In this document: piece by piece, positions 29,640-39,656 of the stretch
How positions within the stretch are numbered: the first letter of the stretch is position 1
Layout: every line of letters begins with the position of its first letter
Assembly (NCBI GenBank): GCA_006503475.1
Contig: RSEH01000142.1
Location: 58,866-122,865 of the forward strand
Source of the DNA: Stentor roeselii
Taxonomy: Eukaryota; Ciliophora; Heterotrichea; Heterotrichida; Stentoridae
Length of the DNA: 64,000 nt
Direction: 5' to 3'
Notes under the pieces: generated by a model
What the model was told of the DNA's origin: nothing
Database searches by the model: none
What the model saw: the letters and a program-made list of their open reading frames with translations, nothing else
Position numbers and translations under genes: made by a program

Positions 29640-30383
29640 ATGAAAAGCCTTTACACAGCAAGTCATTCAAGTGAAAACGAAATGCTCTGTTTTTCATCAT
29701 ATCTCAAGGCAAAGTCGATAAAATTATATGACAGTGGATTGATAGCAAATGGTGAGAAAGGCTACAGGTCAGTTCTCGGCACCCAAGGAGTGACAGAAGG
29801 AACCTTCTACTACGAGGTGACAATATTAAACCCATCAAGTGAAAGTTTGAACATTCCAACAAGTACTCTTCCATCAACAGCTCCAATGTTCGAGCCTCTA
29901 GTAGCTTCTTACGACAACCTTTTACTTGAAAAGTTAAACTTCGAGTCTGTCTTGGTTCATTCAGCGCGTACTCGAATTGGCTTCGCGACGAACTTGCTTG
30001 ACTTAGAAGGTCCTGTTGGCTGCGACATGAACAGTTACTCCTATCGAGACATGGACGGGTCAATTTTCCATGACGGCTTCAGAAGGCCCTTTGGACCAGT
30101 CTACGGAACTAATGATATTATTGGGTGTCTTATTAAACTTGAACCACAAAAGCCGAAAATTAAAGGAAAAGATGATGGAAGACTTGTGGAAAGTCTTGGA
30201 TCTGAAATTCATTACTTTAAAAATGGACAGTATCTTGGAAAGGCTTTTGAAAATATTTATGAAGGATGTTATTTCCCGGCTGTTGCACTTTATCAGTATG
30301 CAAGAGTTGAAATCAATATGACTAAACGTTTAGCTTTTCCTGCTGTACTTAGAGAGTTTAATGCGAAAGCTTTTAGTTTGTAG
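29640..30383 (+). CDS. ASH2L: ASH2-type SPRY protein (SET1/MLL complex subunit)
   Basis: 247 aa and nearly all SPRY domain. Features typical of ASH2 rather than generic SPRY: GEKGYRSVLGTQGVTEGTFYYEV, the TRIGFATNLLDLEGPVGCDMNSYSYR segment, DGSIFHDG, GTNDIIGCLIKL, IHYFKNGQYLGKAFENIYEGCYFPA and VEINM. In the family this domain binds RBBP5 and DPY30 and activates H3K4 methylation. The PHD/winged-helix half of ASH2L and a clear C-terminal DPY30-binding helix are absent, as in shorter protist and yeast Bre2-like forms. Nuclear role is an inference. Its stop is 4 bp from the stop of the giant gene. Confidence 0.87.
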   Translation: MKSLYTASHSSENEMLCFSSYLKAKSIKLYDSGLIANGEKGYRSVLGTQGVTEGTFYYEVTILNPSSESLNIPTSTLPSTAPMFEPLVASYDNLLLEKLNFESVLVHSARTRIGFATNLLDLEGPVGCDMNSYSYRDMDGSIFHDGFRRPFGPVYGTNDIIGCLIKLEPQKPKIKGKDDGRLVESLGSEIHYFKNGQYLGKAFENIYEGCYFPAVALYQYARVEINMTKRLAFPAVLREFNAKAFSL

Positions 30384-30387
30384 TTAA

Positions 30388-33300
30388 CTAATCAAAGTTA
30401 TACTCGATACGCTCTACTACTCGGTCTGGGGGGAATTGCTTCGGGGATTTCTTGGAAAATGGACTGATGGGTTTAACGGAAGATTTTTTTAATGGGATAA
30501 AGGATGTTTCGATCAGTTCTTCGCTTTCTACACCTGAACCGTAGTTTTGGTTTTGATTGGAGGGACTGGATTTGGCCATTACTGAATATTTTTTGACTTG
30601 GGGGTGATCGAGGGGATATTCAACTTCTTCATCGAGGAATTCACCGGAACTTGCAAGGCCAGCATTTCCACTAGTTCTCAGTCCTTTCTTACTAACCCCT
30701 TTTCCAAGTTTCCCCGAAGAATCCAGAATCTCTGCTCTTTCGACAGGAGCTCCCCACTTTCTAGTCTCTGCATAATTCCCATAATTTTGAATTCCAGCAA
30801 ATCCTTTTCTTTCAACAATCTGATCAATTTCAAATTCGCCTTCATCACGAACGATTTCCCTTGCATGTCCTTTTTGACTAAAATGACTAACAAAGCCAGT
30901 CCTATTATCTTTTCCACATCCAAAATTTCCCGTGACTTCATCCTCGCTATCAAATCTTCCTCTCCACCCTTTGCGAAACTGGCCTGAAGGACTCGGAGTA
31001 TCATTTCCTCCATACCCTCTCCATTCAAATTTCTCTTCACCCTGGCCTTCTCCTTCCATTTTCCCTTCCACAAGTCCTCCTCTTTCAGCGCCTTCATAAA
31101 GTTCAGGAGTTTTTTCTCTGAACCCTGTCGGAGTGAAGGCTCTAGAGAAAGCTTGTCGATATCCAACAGGAGTATGTGCACGAGAAAGTGCTGCAATGTT
31201 TTCAGGACGAGAAATAAAGGCCAAAGCACGATGCTCTGACTTGCGTTTCATGTTAATAGGAGTGAGCGGGGTTTCTCTTTGAGACAACCTGCGAACTGGG
31301 TAGGGCATGGTCTTGTAATACATGACTAGCTTGAAATGCGCGTATTGTTTTAATCGGGTTTGGTAGTTTCCAGCGATTTTACTCAGTTTGCGGTACATCA
31401 GCGAGTGCTTTGGGTCGAAGTACTTGTAAGATCTGTTCCAGACGTATTTTAACTTCCAAAAAGAGTTCTGGTAATTGATTGAACTCATGTAGATCCACTT
31501 CATTATGCACTTTTTCTTTAGACGGTAAATACGGAGCTCTTCCATGTTCTTCCAGTACTCAAATCTTCCTTTTAGCATCATTTTTGGCTTTGGCTTTAAA
31601 ACTTTATAAACTTTGAAAATCGCTTGAATCTTGTCGATTATATGTTTTTTTCGCTTGTTTTCTTGAAATGATTGAAAAGCCTTTTTTTGATGAAATTGCT
31701 GACAAGTGACTAGTTTTGAAATAGCTCGAAAAATTACTCCTGGCTTTGTAAGACGTGTAAGAGTTTTAGAGGTATGTGCTTTGCAGAGAGTAGATAATAA
31801 ATGAATTGCTTTAAACCTTCTAAGTGCACGAGAGTTGGGATTAAAGAAAGTGACTTTTTTCCATTTTTCATTCATGGCTTTTTTCAGTATTTTCGTTGAG
31901 TTTTCGCCTCGATTAAAGGTGTTTTTAAGGACTTTTTCCAGTCTTGCAATAGTTTTCACTGAGGAGCTCCGGGTCTTCCTCACAGCTGAGGTCAAAGAGG
32001 CTTTCATGGCCATAGCCCTGGCTTGAGTGACTCGTCCTTGCCACTTATCCTTATGACTGACGACCCTCCAGTGGGCCAGGGCTGTGCCCTGGCGAAATCT
32101 TTCCATCATTTCCGCGATTTTCATCATTTTCTCTACTTTCAACACTCCATGACTTACCAAGTGCCTAAGTCCATCAAACATCTTTCCAGTCCTTTTTTTC
32201 ACCAGCGCTGCAAGAGTTTCTTGAAGTCTTTTCGCAGTCGAGTGTTGAATCAAGTCATTTACTTTGTTCCTCTGCACATTTTCTCTCATTTTCCCGAAAG
32301 ACTGCATCATTTTCGACTTGAAAGAACCGAGCAGGTCGTTAATCATTTTCTTTGCCGGGTTTTGTTTACCAATGATCGGAGATAAGAGTTGTTGTTTTGT
32401 TCTTGCTGTGATTTTGTTTAGAGCTGTTGCAAGTTTTCTACTTCTAAGCTCGGTGAACATTTCTAACTTGCTTCTGTCATCAAGAAGCTTTTTCCATTGA
32501 GAAAAAGCTGTCTGGGGCCAGCGACTTATTTTCATGTAAATCGCCTTTAAAGCCCCTCGAACCCTGGACCCTTCTCCGATGATTCTTTGAAAAGATGCTT
32601 TAAATCCGCGTCTTGGGACTTTTCCGAGTGAATTTCTGAGTTTTTCTTGAATGAATAGGTCTCTAAGTTGTTTTTGTTTAAGAGTATTTAAAAAGTCCTT
32701 CCAGAAGTCAAAAGCGGATTTAGGACGTTTTACTAGGATTTTGTTTAGGTACTTTAAGTTGACCCCAGCTATTACTGAGTTGTTCTGAACGCTTGAAATG
32801 CGGTAGAAGGACTTTCTTAGGGTTCTTTTAAGGATTTCTTGTAAAGTTCGATGTAATTTTTCAGATTGCACGTCTTTAATAAGGATTTTTTCTCGCCATA
32901 AATGGATTTTTTGCTTCCATTTTTTTATTACCTGCCTCGGACGGACTTGCAAGTTGACGACAACTGTGTTTATCGCTAGTTTCACTTTGTCTTCTTCTTC
33001 TAAGAGACGTTTCACTGTGTCTCGCATTGTTCTCAGGGTAAGTCGATATGAAATTTTTCCGAACTTTTGAAGTTGAAGGTGTTTGAACATTGTTTGTTTT
33101 GAAAGGTGGTTTGAGTATTTTTCCCAGGAATTGAATGCTTCTTTTGTTTTAGTCTTCATTGCTGAAACTACGGTTTTTATTGCACCTTTCACTTTGTCAC
33201 CCTCCCCGAGGATTCTTTGTATGTAGTCTCGAAGCTTCTTTCGAGAGGCCTTGCCAAGCAGTTGGACTATTCGATGGGATTTTATGCTTTTTAAGAGGTT

Positions 33301-36300
33301 TTTACGCTTTTGATCTTCTATTACATCTTTCCATTTTTTGAAAGCGTTTCGAGGCTTTTGTTGAAGCACTTTCTGAACCCACCGAAGGTTCAGATAGACC
33401 ATCCAAGAAGCAAGTTTCTTTTCACTAACTCTGCCAAACATATCATTTCTAGTCCTCTGAACAACTCGTTCCGCAAAAGTAGCAAGTTTTTCCCCCCTAA
33501 AAAAGTCAATAAGTGCTTTTTCCCTAATATACTGAATAGCAGCCTTCCACCTTTTAATAACCTGTTTCGGTTTATTAGTCAAATTATTGATAACAGTATT
33601 AATAGCAGACCGAATTTTCCCTTTACTCGGACACATCGCATTAAAAATAGGTTTTCCTCTATTCTTAAAAACTTTTATCATGATTTCATTCAATCTCTGC
33701 CCCGTCAACCTGATCAACAATCCTTTTTTTCCATAGTCCTTCACAAAATCCCTCCATTTCTCAAAGGCAGGCTTCGGCTTCTTCTTCGCTTTTTGAACTA
33801 ATTTCATCAAAGCGCCATGCGCTTTGACCCCCTGTCCAATAATCCTTTGGTTTGCATCCTTTAAAGTCTTTCTAAAAGGTTTTTCTAAAGCACTTCTAAG
33901 TTTCTGACTTCGAAGATACTGCAAAAGTTGTTTCCTTCTACATTTATCAGTAAATTTAAACCAAACAACTAGATTCTGCTTCAACTTTCGATTTAAAAAA
34001 ATGTTTAAATTGCGAAGATAGGACTTAAAACGTGAAACCAAAGAATGAAAAGCTTTAGATTTTTGATAATGCGACAAAAACTGATGTTTCAACAAACGTG
34101 AAAAGAAACCGTTTAATTGTTGTCCTCTTATTCGATTTAACTTCAAAATATTTGTCAAGTGCCTCGCTTTTTGCCTCCAGGTGGTCAGGGTGGCTCTAGG
34201 GATCAATGTAAGCAGTTTATGAAAACTTCTGAAGTGAAGCCGGGTGTTGTTCAAGGTGTTAATATACTGCAAGATGCTGTCAAATCCGAACTTCTTCATA
34301 CGGGTGAAAAAGGTTTTCACGAATCTTGACATTCGCGAACACCCTGATATTTTCGAGTGATTTTCGTTATTTTTCAGAGATTCTACTGTTCGATGCCATT
34401 TTTGTATCGCGGACTTCGGTTTTACTTTCAAGCGATTCGCGATGTTGTTAACAGCTGTGATGATTACTTCGTTCATTGACTGGAATCGATTGCAGAGGTC
34501 AGTGAAAATTTTTTTTAAAAGACTTTCCAGAAAGTTTTTCATTTTTTCACTGGCCAGTTCATTTAAAATACCTTTTCTTCTACTCAGCTCTGAAAAGCTT
34601 TTTAACTGATTAAAAGCGCGAAAGGGTTTTTTTCTAGCAGTTTTCATGCAAAGTGAAAGAGCTTGTTTTATTTTTTTATCAGGGCGAAGGAGTTTATTGC
34701 CAACTAAGAGTTTTGTTCCAAACAACATCCGGTTGAAGATCTTTTCAAGGTTCTGACCTTTGATGGTGTTTTTCAGTCTTTGCTTGATGGCTTCAGTAGT
34801 CGCGTTCTTCCATCGATCAAAGCAGTCCTTCGGTCCATTCGTTACAATATTTTCAATCCACCTGAACATGGACTTAAGAATGGCGATAGTCCTGTCATCA
34901 CCGATGATTTTCTTGAAAGTCCTTCTAAGACTACGAAGAATGACAGCACCAAGTCGACTTTTCAGCTTTTCCGAGCGAAAGTTGTCCATAAGTCTCTTTT
35001 CTTTCACTTCTGCCACATATCGACTCCATCTCATCAGCGCCTTTGTTGGAATATTTCTGAAACCTGAGACTAAATTTTGAATAGCGCCTTTTATTTTGTT
35101 ACCTCCTCCAATGATTCTTTGAGTTGCGTCTCTCAACTTTCGAATACAGATTTTATTGAAGAAATTTTTGAGTTTAAAGCAAAGAAGGTTGTCGATTAGT
35201 TTTTTATGTCTTACTTGGAAAAGATAGTTTTTCCATTTGTCAAAGGCGTTCTTTGGACGGCGAATCATTGCAGAGATGTAGATGAAAAAGGCTCCTTTTA
35301 CTTTGTTACCTTCTCCAACGATTCTAAGAGTTGCATCTCGCAGAATTCTTGAAGAAATCTTGTTTAGGGCTAAGAGAAGAGTAGTTTGTTGAAGTTGTTC
35401 AAGTAAAAAGTTCTTGTCTTGTGCATGACAGAATTTTTTCCAGAGTTCGAAAGCGTTTTTAGGTGTTTTTAGCATAACTTTGAAGAGATTTTGAAGGTGG
35501 CTTTGAAGATTTGAATTCATGAAGATGTCGCCTTTGATCCGTTCTTTGGAGTCTTTTAGAGTTCGCATTGAGACTTTCGACATTATGTGAAGAAGCTTTG
35601 AAGCTTTTATGTGGGACTTGAGTTCGTATTCACGGATTTCGACGACGGCCTTGTTCCATTTATTCAGGGCTTTTTGAGGGATTTTGTTTAGACTGTTTAA
35701 CATTCCTTGCATTACTCCTTTTGTTTTGTCCCCTCCGCCTAACACGCGATAGAATACATCTCGAAGCTTCTTTCTTAGAAGGGTTACTAAACTTGAATGA
35801 AGCATCTTGTTTTTAAGACCTGCGATTAAATCTTTTTGTTGCTGGAGCTTTACAAAATTTAACCAGTTTATGAAGGCTAAGTTTCTACCTTTTTGGATAC
35901 TTGAGATTATGAAACTTATCGTCTTTTTAATGGATTTTGGCTTTTTTGTTAGAAGTTTTGTCGCATCACGCATAGTTCTCCTAACAATTCTGTCAAGATT
36001 ATTCTTAACAATCTGCATGTTATAATCATTAATAATACTTCGATTTCTCACATCAGAGCTAAACTTTTTCCAAACTTCAAAAGCCTGTTTAGGAATTTTT
36101 TTAAATGACTTGGCAATATTAGAGATTGAAAGTTTCAAAGCAGCAGGAGTATTGGCCGTAGAATGAATAGCTCTAAGGACTTGCTTTTTAGTTCTTTTCG
36201 GAATCTTTGTCATAATTCCAGAGAGTTGATGCGCTCTGAGATTATTAATAAGTTCCTCTTCCCTTATCTCAACAATCACTTTATTCCACCTTCGAATGGC

Positions 36301-39300
36301 TTTCCGAGGAATGCCTTTCAACCCATTCACAAGTCCTTCCATTGTATACTCCATTCGAACAGCTCCTTGCATCATGCGAGTAGAAGCTTCTCGAAGTGTT
36401 CTTTTAAGAATCCTTTCAAAAGCTTGCCGAATTTTTAATATCTTCAGCATGTGAACAGCGCCCTTTCTCATCTCTGAGTCGATAAAGGATTTCCATTTCA
36501 GAAATGAAATTCTCACACGAGCCTTGTAAGTCATTGCGAGAGAAGTGAGAGCTTTTGAGACTTTTTCTTTCCAGCTGTTGATGCAATTAAGAGCTTCTCT
36601 CATTGGATGTCGCCCGAGTCGTTGAAGCCTGCAGACAAGCTGCAGGCCTTGGATTCGTCTTGAAAAAATTAAATGACAAGTCTTTTCAGCAGCTCTTGCC
36701 TTGAAGAAGCTTAAGTGCCCGCTTGCCTGTCTTTGTAAGAGTTTAGCAACTTGTTTCAAACCGCTGTCTAGAGTAAATGGTTGACACTGTATCGGCCTAT
36801 CAGCCTCAGGAGTGAAAGGCGAATGAGGAAAGCTAAGTTCCGGTTCATTCAATTCTTGCATAGCTTGAAAAGCTTCTCTAACCGGTCTTTTCGCTGGGTT
36901 ATTCAACATAGCCACAAATCGATAAACTCTAAATTCCAAGTCAAGTTCAGCATGAGCACAAAACGAGCAGTACTCCTTCCACCACTTGACCCGATGTCCA
37001 AGTCGTTTGCGTATATACTCAATTAAATTCCTCATGGCATGCTTAATCTTGATGCTAGTTCCCACAACAGAATTAAAACTTCTTCTCAGTTTTTTATTAG
37101 GGACCTTCTGCATCACCCTGCAGAGCTTTTCCGCTCTCAACCGATTCAAAAGCATAAGTTTTCGAGATTTAATCGCATTGAATCTCCAACAGTCAAAAGC
37201 GTGTTTCGGTTTCCTTTTCATTGAAAAGTAAAGATTTTCAAGAGTTTGTTCTATTTTACTTGTCGCTTTCGCTATCCGGTTGAAAGAAACTTTTAAAACT
37301 CGTGTTGGGACTAGCTTTATGAGCTTGGAAAGCTTCAAGCTCCGCACTTGGTTGTGAATTAATTTTTTCTTGTGCTTTTGAACCTCTTCTTCCCATTTGT
37401 CGAAGTAAGGCTTTACACCGCGAAGGATTAATACGTTTAAATAGTTCCAGGCGGATTTTAAGGTGCTGCCTTCTGACATACGACGGGAAAGTCGAAGGTC
37501 TTTTTTACGCGTTTGTTCCAGCCAGTCTCTGAAGTTGCTTCCGAGTTTCTTGAGAAAATTGTGAGTCAGGCCGGTGATTAACTTCCGTGCATAGTTGTCA
37601 GGAGTTCGATCCACAATCTTCCGAAAAGCAAAACTAAGTGACCGATGCAATCCTCCATTTTTCAGCCCATTGATAAGATTATGAGCCGAGGCTTTTTGAC
37701 TTCTAAGAGTTTTCTGTTTAAGATTTTTTCTAATCCTCAAGTTCGAATTCTCAAGATTTTCTTTTTGTTGCACCAGCTGGCGCTGGCGCCAGCCATCAAG
37801 GGCCCCCTTTAAATTATTCTTCATGATATGATTCAAAGAACAGATAACCAACTGTCTGATCCTACGTCGATCAGAAATAAGACTTCTATTAGTTTTCAGC
37901 CATTTTTGAAAGGAAAGAATTAAAACTTGCCTCAAATTCTTGCAAGAGTTAATCACACAACGCATTAAAACCGCCTCTCGCCTTTCAATCATGTCAGGAA
38001 AGCGAAGGGGCAGGGCTGTTGCCCTGCCTAGTGCTAAGGCTAGAGACTTGATGAATTTTTTAACGATTTTAGCTTTATCTGAATGATTTTTGAAACTTTT
38101 AAACAACTTCCAAGTGGTCAGAGCTGTTTTTTGGGTGTTTTGAGTTGATTTAAACACTGAGGTCAGGACTGACTTGGTGAATTTAACTCGCTTTTGAAAA
38201 TGGTTAATTTGATGCATTCTCATTTTATGAAAAACTTGTTTCGGTGCATCAAGTAACTTCAAAGAATTTTTGATGAGATTTTCAAGATTTTTCCTTATCT
38301 GTTCTTTTGCATTGTCTTCACAGAATTGGATCACTTTTTGAATTGACTCGACTTTCACCTGGCTTATTTTTTTCGAGAGTACTTCACAGATAAATTCAAG
38401 TTTAGAAAGACGTTCAAAGCGCATTATGAACTTCTGGTTCCAGACACTCATCACTGTCATAGGAAGTTGTTTTCGTAGTTTGTTAAGATTTTCCATGAAT
38501 TTTACGAGTTTTAAGAGCTGGGATCTGATGGCTTTCTGCTTTATAAGCATTCCACTTAGTGCTTGAACACGGTAGTCCAAATCAGTTCCTTGCATGTGAG
38601 AGGCTGAGCTGGTCATGTAGTATAAAATTTCACTTATTCGGGTGTTGTTGAAACTCTCAGAAGGCGTGAGCCTTCTGAACCTCTGCTTTGAACTCTTATG
38701 AAAAACGTCATCATCTCCCCAGAACTGGTCAACAATTTCCACATTCCAAGTTTCGTTTGTCCATCGTTCAATACAGAGAAATTTGATGTAAAAGTAACGT
38801 AATTCAGCTTTATTTAGTACTTCTCTTAATTTGATTTGAGGACTTTGAGTCTTGTAAAATTTCCATTTTATTAAAGCTCTTTCCATTTTGATTTTCAAGT
38901 TTTTTAGCCAGATATAGACAAAAGAATTGCATTTTTGAACTTTTAGCTCTTTTTTATGATGACAAGCAAGTTGTTGGTTCTTGTGGAGTATCACTGCCCG
39001 AGTAAAACTGTTTAGACCTGATTTTAATGAACTTGCTCGACGAGCTGCTAGTTTTATCAGGGAATGAAAAAGAACTGAACATCTTCGACTTGCTGGATTT
39101 GCAGAAAAAGTTAGGTAGTAAAGATCGGGAGGAATTGGTTTTTTCTTTTCTTTGATTAACTGAAGGTAGTTTAAGAACTTGCTGGCTGCACCTTTGTTGA
39201 TGTTCCCATTTGCTTCTAAGGATCTAGTGGTCAATACAGCTGCTCTTATGGTTGCTTCGTTGGCCTCCAAAAGGTTATCATGCAGCTTCTGAAAGGCCTC

Positions 39301-39375
39301 TGAATGTTTATGAGCATCACCAGGACGCCCAGACAGGACCTTTTCGAGTAAAATTAATAAGCTCGAGCTTTCCAT
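30388..39375 (-). CDS. Giant 2995-aa Sfi1-like repeat protein, probable centrin/spasmin-binding scaffold
   Basis: Single 8988-bp exon. About 30 helical repeats each centre on (A/S)F..W(K/R).(F/Y), e.g. KNAFDKWKNYLFQVRHKKLI, KNAFELWKKFCHAQDKN, KALMRWSRYVAEVKEKRLM, KSAFDFWKDFLNTLKQKQL. In the best part the period is 69 residues: LRDATLRIVGEG (near residue 1344), LRDATQRIIGGG and LRRTFKKIIGDD each follow 69 residues later. Between W-motifs come a basic LRDA..RIIG..K(V/I)KGAI block and a KP.(N/S/Q)AF block. Sfi1 proteins bind one centrin per W-repeat, and giant spasmin-binding proteins of heterotrichs make calcium-driven contractile fibres; the assignment here is from pattern. The last ~280 residues are Gly/Glu/Ser-rich and disordered, with the pair RAHTPVGYR and RAFTPTGFR. 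Confidence 0.85.
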   Translation of the reverse strand: MESSSLLILLEKVLSGRPGDAHKHSEAFQKLHDNLLEANEATIRAAVLTTRSLEANGNINKGAASKFLNYLQLIKEKKKPIPPDLYYLTFSANPASRRCSVLFHSLIKLAARRASSLKSGLNSFTRAVILHKNQQLACHHKKELKVQKCNSFVYIWLKNLKIKMERALIKWKFYKTQSPQIKLREVLNKAELRYFYIKFLCIERWTNETWNVEIVDQFWGDDDVFHKSSKQRFRRLTPSESFNNTRISEILYYMTSSASHMQGTDLDYRVQALSGMLIKQKAIRSQLLKLVKFMENLNKLRKQLPMTVMSVWNQKFIMRFERLSKLEFICEVLSKKISQVKVESIQKVIQFCEDNAKEQIRKNLENLIKNSLKLLDAPKQVFHKMRMHQINHFQKRVKFTKSVLTSVFKSTQNTQKTALTTWKLFKSFKNHSDKAKIVKKFIKSLALALGRATALPLRFPDMIERREAVLMRCVINSCKNLRQVLILSFQKWLKTNRSLISDRRRIRQLVICSLNHIMKNNLKGALDGWRQRQLVQQKENLENSNLRIRKNLKQKTLRSQKASAHNLINGLKNGGLHRSLSFAFRKIVDRTPDNYARKLITGLTHNFLKKLGSNFRDWLEQTRKKDLRLSRRMSEGSTLKSAWNYLNVLILRGVKPYFDKWEEEVQKHKKKLIHNQVRSLKLSKLIKLVPTRVLKVSFNRIAKATSKIEQTLENLYFSMKRKPKHAFDCWRFNAIKSRKLMLLNRLRAEKLCRVMQKVPNKKLRRSFNSVVGTSIKIKHAMRNLIEYIRKRLGHRVKWWKEYCSFCAHAELDLEFRVYRFVAMLNNPAKRPVREAFQAMQELNEPELSFPHSPFTPEADRPIQCQPFTLDSGLKQVAKLLQRQASGHLSFFKARAAEKTCHLIFSRRIQGLQLVCRLQRLGRHPMREALNCINSWKEKVSKALTSLAMTYKARVRISFLKWKSFIDSEMRKGAVHMLKILKIRQAFERILKRTLREASTRMMQGAVRMEYTMEGLVNGLKGIPRKAIRRWNKVIVEIREEELINNLRAHQLSGIMTKIPKRTKKQVLRAIHSTANTPAALKLSISNIAKSFKKIPKQAFEVWKKFSSDVRNRSIINDYNMQIVKNNLDRIVRRTMRDATKLLTKKPKSIKKTISFIISSIQKGRNLAFINWLNFVKLQQQKDLIAGLKNKMLHSSLVTLLRKKLRDVFYRVLGGGDKTKGVMQGMLNSLNKIPQKALNKWNKAVVEIREYELKSHIKASKLLHIMSKVSMRTLKDSKERIKGDIFMNSNLQSHLQNLFKVMLKTPKNAFELWKKFCHAQDKNFLLEQLQQTTLLLALNKISSRILRDATLRIVGEGNKVKGAFFIYISAMIRRPKNAFDKWKNYLFQVRHKKLIDNLLCFKLKNFFNKICIRKLRDATQRIIGGGNKIKGAIQNLVSGFRNIPTKALMRWSRYVAEVKEKRLMDNFRSEKLKSRLGAVILRSLRRTFKKIIGDDRTIAILKSMFRWIENIVTNGPKDCFDRWKNATTEAIKQRLKNTIKGQNLEKIFNRMLFGTKLLVGNKLLRPDKKIKQALSLCMKTARKKPFRAFNQLKSFSELSRRKGILNELASEKMKNFLESLLKKIFTDLCNRFQSMNEVIITAVNNIANRLKVKPKSAIQKWHRTVESLKNNENHSKISGCSRMSRFVKTFFTRMKKFGFDSILQYINTLNNTRLHFRSFHKLLTLIPRATLTTWRQKARHLTNILKLNRIRGQQLNGFFSRLLKHQFLSHYQKSKAFHSLVSRFKSYLRNLNIFLNRKLKQNLVVWFKFTDKCRRKQLLQYLRSQKLRSALEKPFRKTLKDANQRIIGQGVKAHGALMKLVQKAKKKPKPAFEKWRDFVKDYGKKGLLIRLTGQRLNEIMIKVFKNRGKPIFNAMCPSKGKIRSAINTVINNLTNKPKQVIKRWKAAIQYIREKALIDFFRGEKLATFAERVVQRTRNDMFGRVSEKKLASWMVYLNLRWVQKVLQQKPRNAFKKWKDVIEDQKRKNLLKSIKSHRIVQLLGKASRKKLRDYIQRILGEGDKVKGAIKTVVSAMKTKTKEAFNSWEKYSNHLSKQTMFKHLQLQKFGKISYRLTLRTMRDTVKRLLEEEDKVKLAINTVVVNLQVRPRQVIKKWKQKIHLWREKILIKDVQSEKLHRTLQEILKRTLRKSFYRISSVQNNSVIAGVNLKYLNKILVKRPKSAFDFWKDFLNTLKQKQLRDLFIQEKLRNSLGKVPRRGFKASFQRIIGEGSRVRGALKAIYMKISRWPQTAFSQWKKLLDDRSKLEMFTELRSRKLATALNKITARTKQQLLSPIIGKQNPAKKMINDLLGSFKSKMMQSFGKMRENVQRNKVNDLIQHSTAKRLQETLAALVKKRTGKMFDGLRHLVSHGVLKVEKMMKIAEMMERFRQGTALAHWRVVSHKDKWQGRVTQARAMAMKASLTSAVRKTRSSSVKTIARLEKVLKNTFNRGENSTKILKKAMNEKWKKVTFFNPNSRALRRFKAIHLLSTLCKAHTSKTLTRLTKPGVIFRAISKLVTCQQFHQKKAFQSFQENKRKKHIIDKIQAIFKVYKVLKPKPKMMLKGRFEYWKNMEELRIYRLKKKCIMKWIYMSSINYQNSFWKLKYVWNRSYKYFDPKHSLMYRKLSKIAGNYQTRLKQYAHFKLVMYYKTMPYPVRRLSQRETPLTPINMKRKSEHRALAFISRPENIAALSRAHTPVGYRQAFSRAFTPTGFREKTPELYEGAERGGLVEGKMEGEGQGEEKFEWRGYGGNDTPSPSGQFRKGWRGRFDSEDEVTGNFGCGKDNRTGFVSHFSQKGHAREIVRDEGEFEIDQIVERKGFAGIQNYGNYAETRKWGAPVERAEILDSSGKLGKGVSKKGLRTSGNAGLASSGEFLDEEVEYPLDHPQVKKYSVMAKSSPSNQNQNYGSGVESEELIETSFIPLKKSSVKPISPFSKKSPKQFPPDRVVERIEYNFD
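31550..38880 (-). repeat. Intragenic ~207-bp repeat array coding 69-aa units
   Basis: The region codes for the W-centred repeats of the giant protein. The 207-bp spacing is exact between the codons for LRDATLRIVG (start 35344) and LRDATQRIIG (start 35137). Copies are diverged at DNA level, so this is an old array rather than a recent expansion. Confidence 0.7.
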
Positions 39376-39656
39376 TGCTTATAACTATAAACTATTTAAA
39401 TAATTTTAAATGGACTCTCAAGAGTCACTGATTTAAAAATCTGATCTAAACTTTAAAACATTCTTGTTAAATTTGAATGATTTTCCCTAGACCTCCAAAT
39501 CTACCTCTTCAAATAAAAATAACCCAAACAAATTTTTCCATCATTTCATTAAATTTCATCAAACTTAAATCTTAATCGACTTTGATCCTCCTCTCCAAAA
39601 ATACTATCTTTAAACATCATCATTCTTTCAATCATTCATCCATTATTTATAATCAA

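Noticed and set aside
30388-30403. 16-nt GT...TAG interval at the end of the giant gene as an intron
   Set aside because: Splicing would only change the last few residues and bring a stop at once; no evidence either way.
33310-33801. Forward frames across the giant repeat gene (33310-33801, 34760-35080 and similar)
   Set aside because: They repeat with the 207-bp array in antisense and have no independent support.
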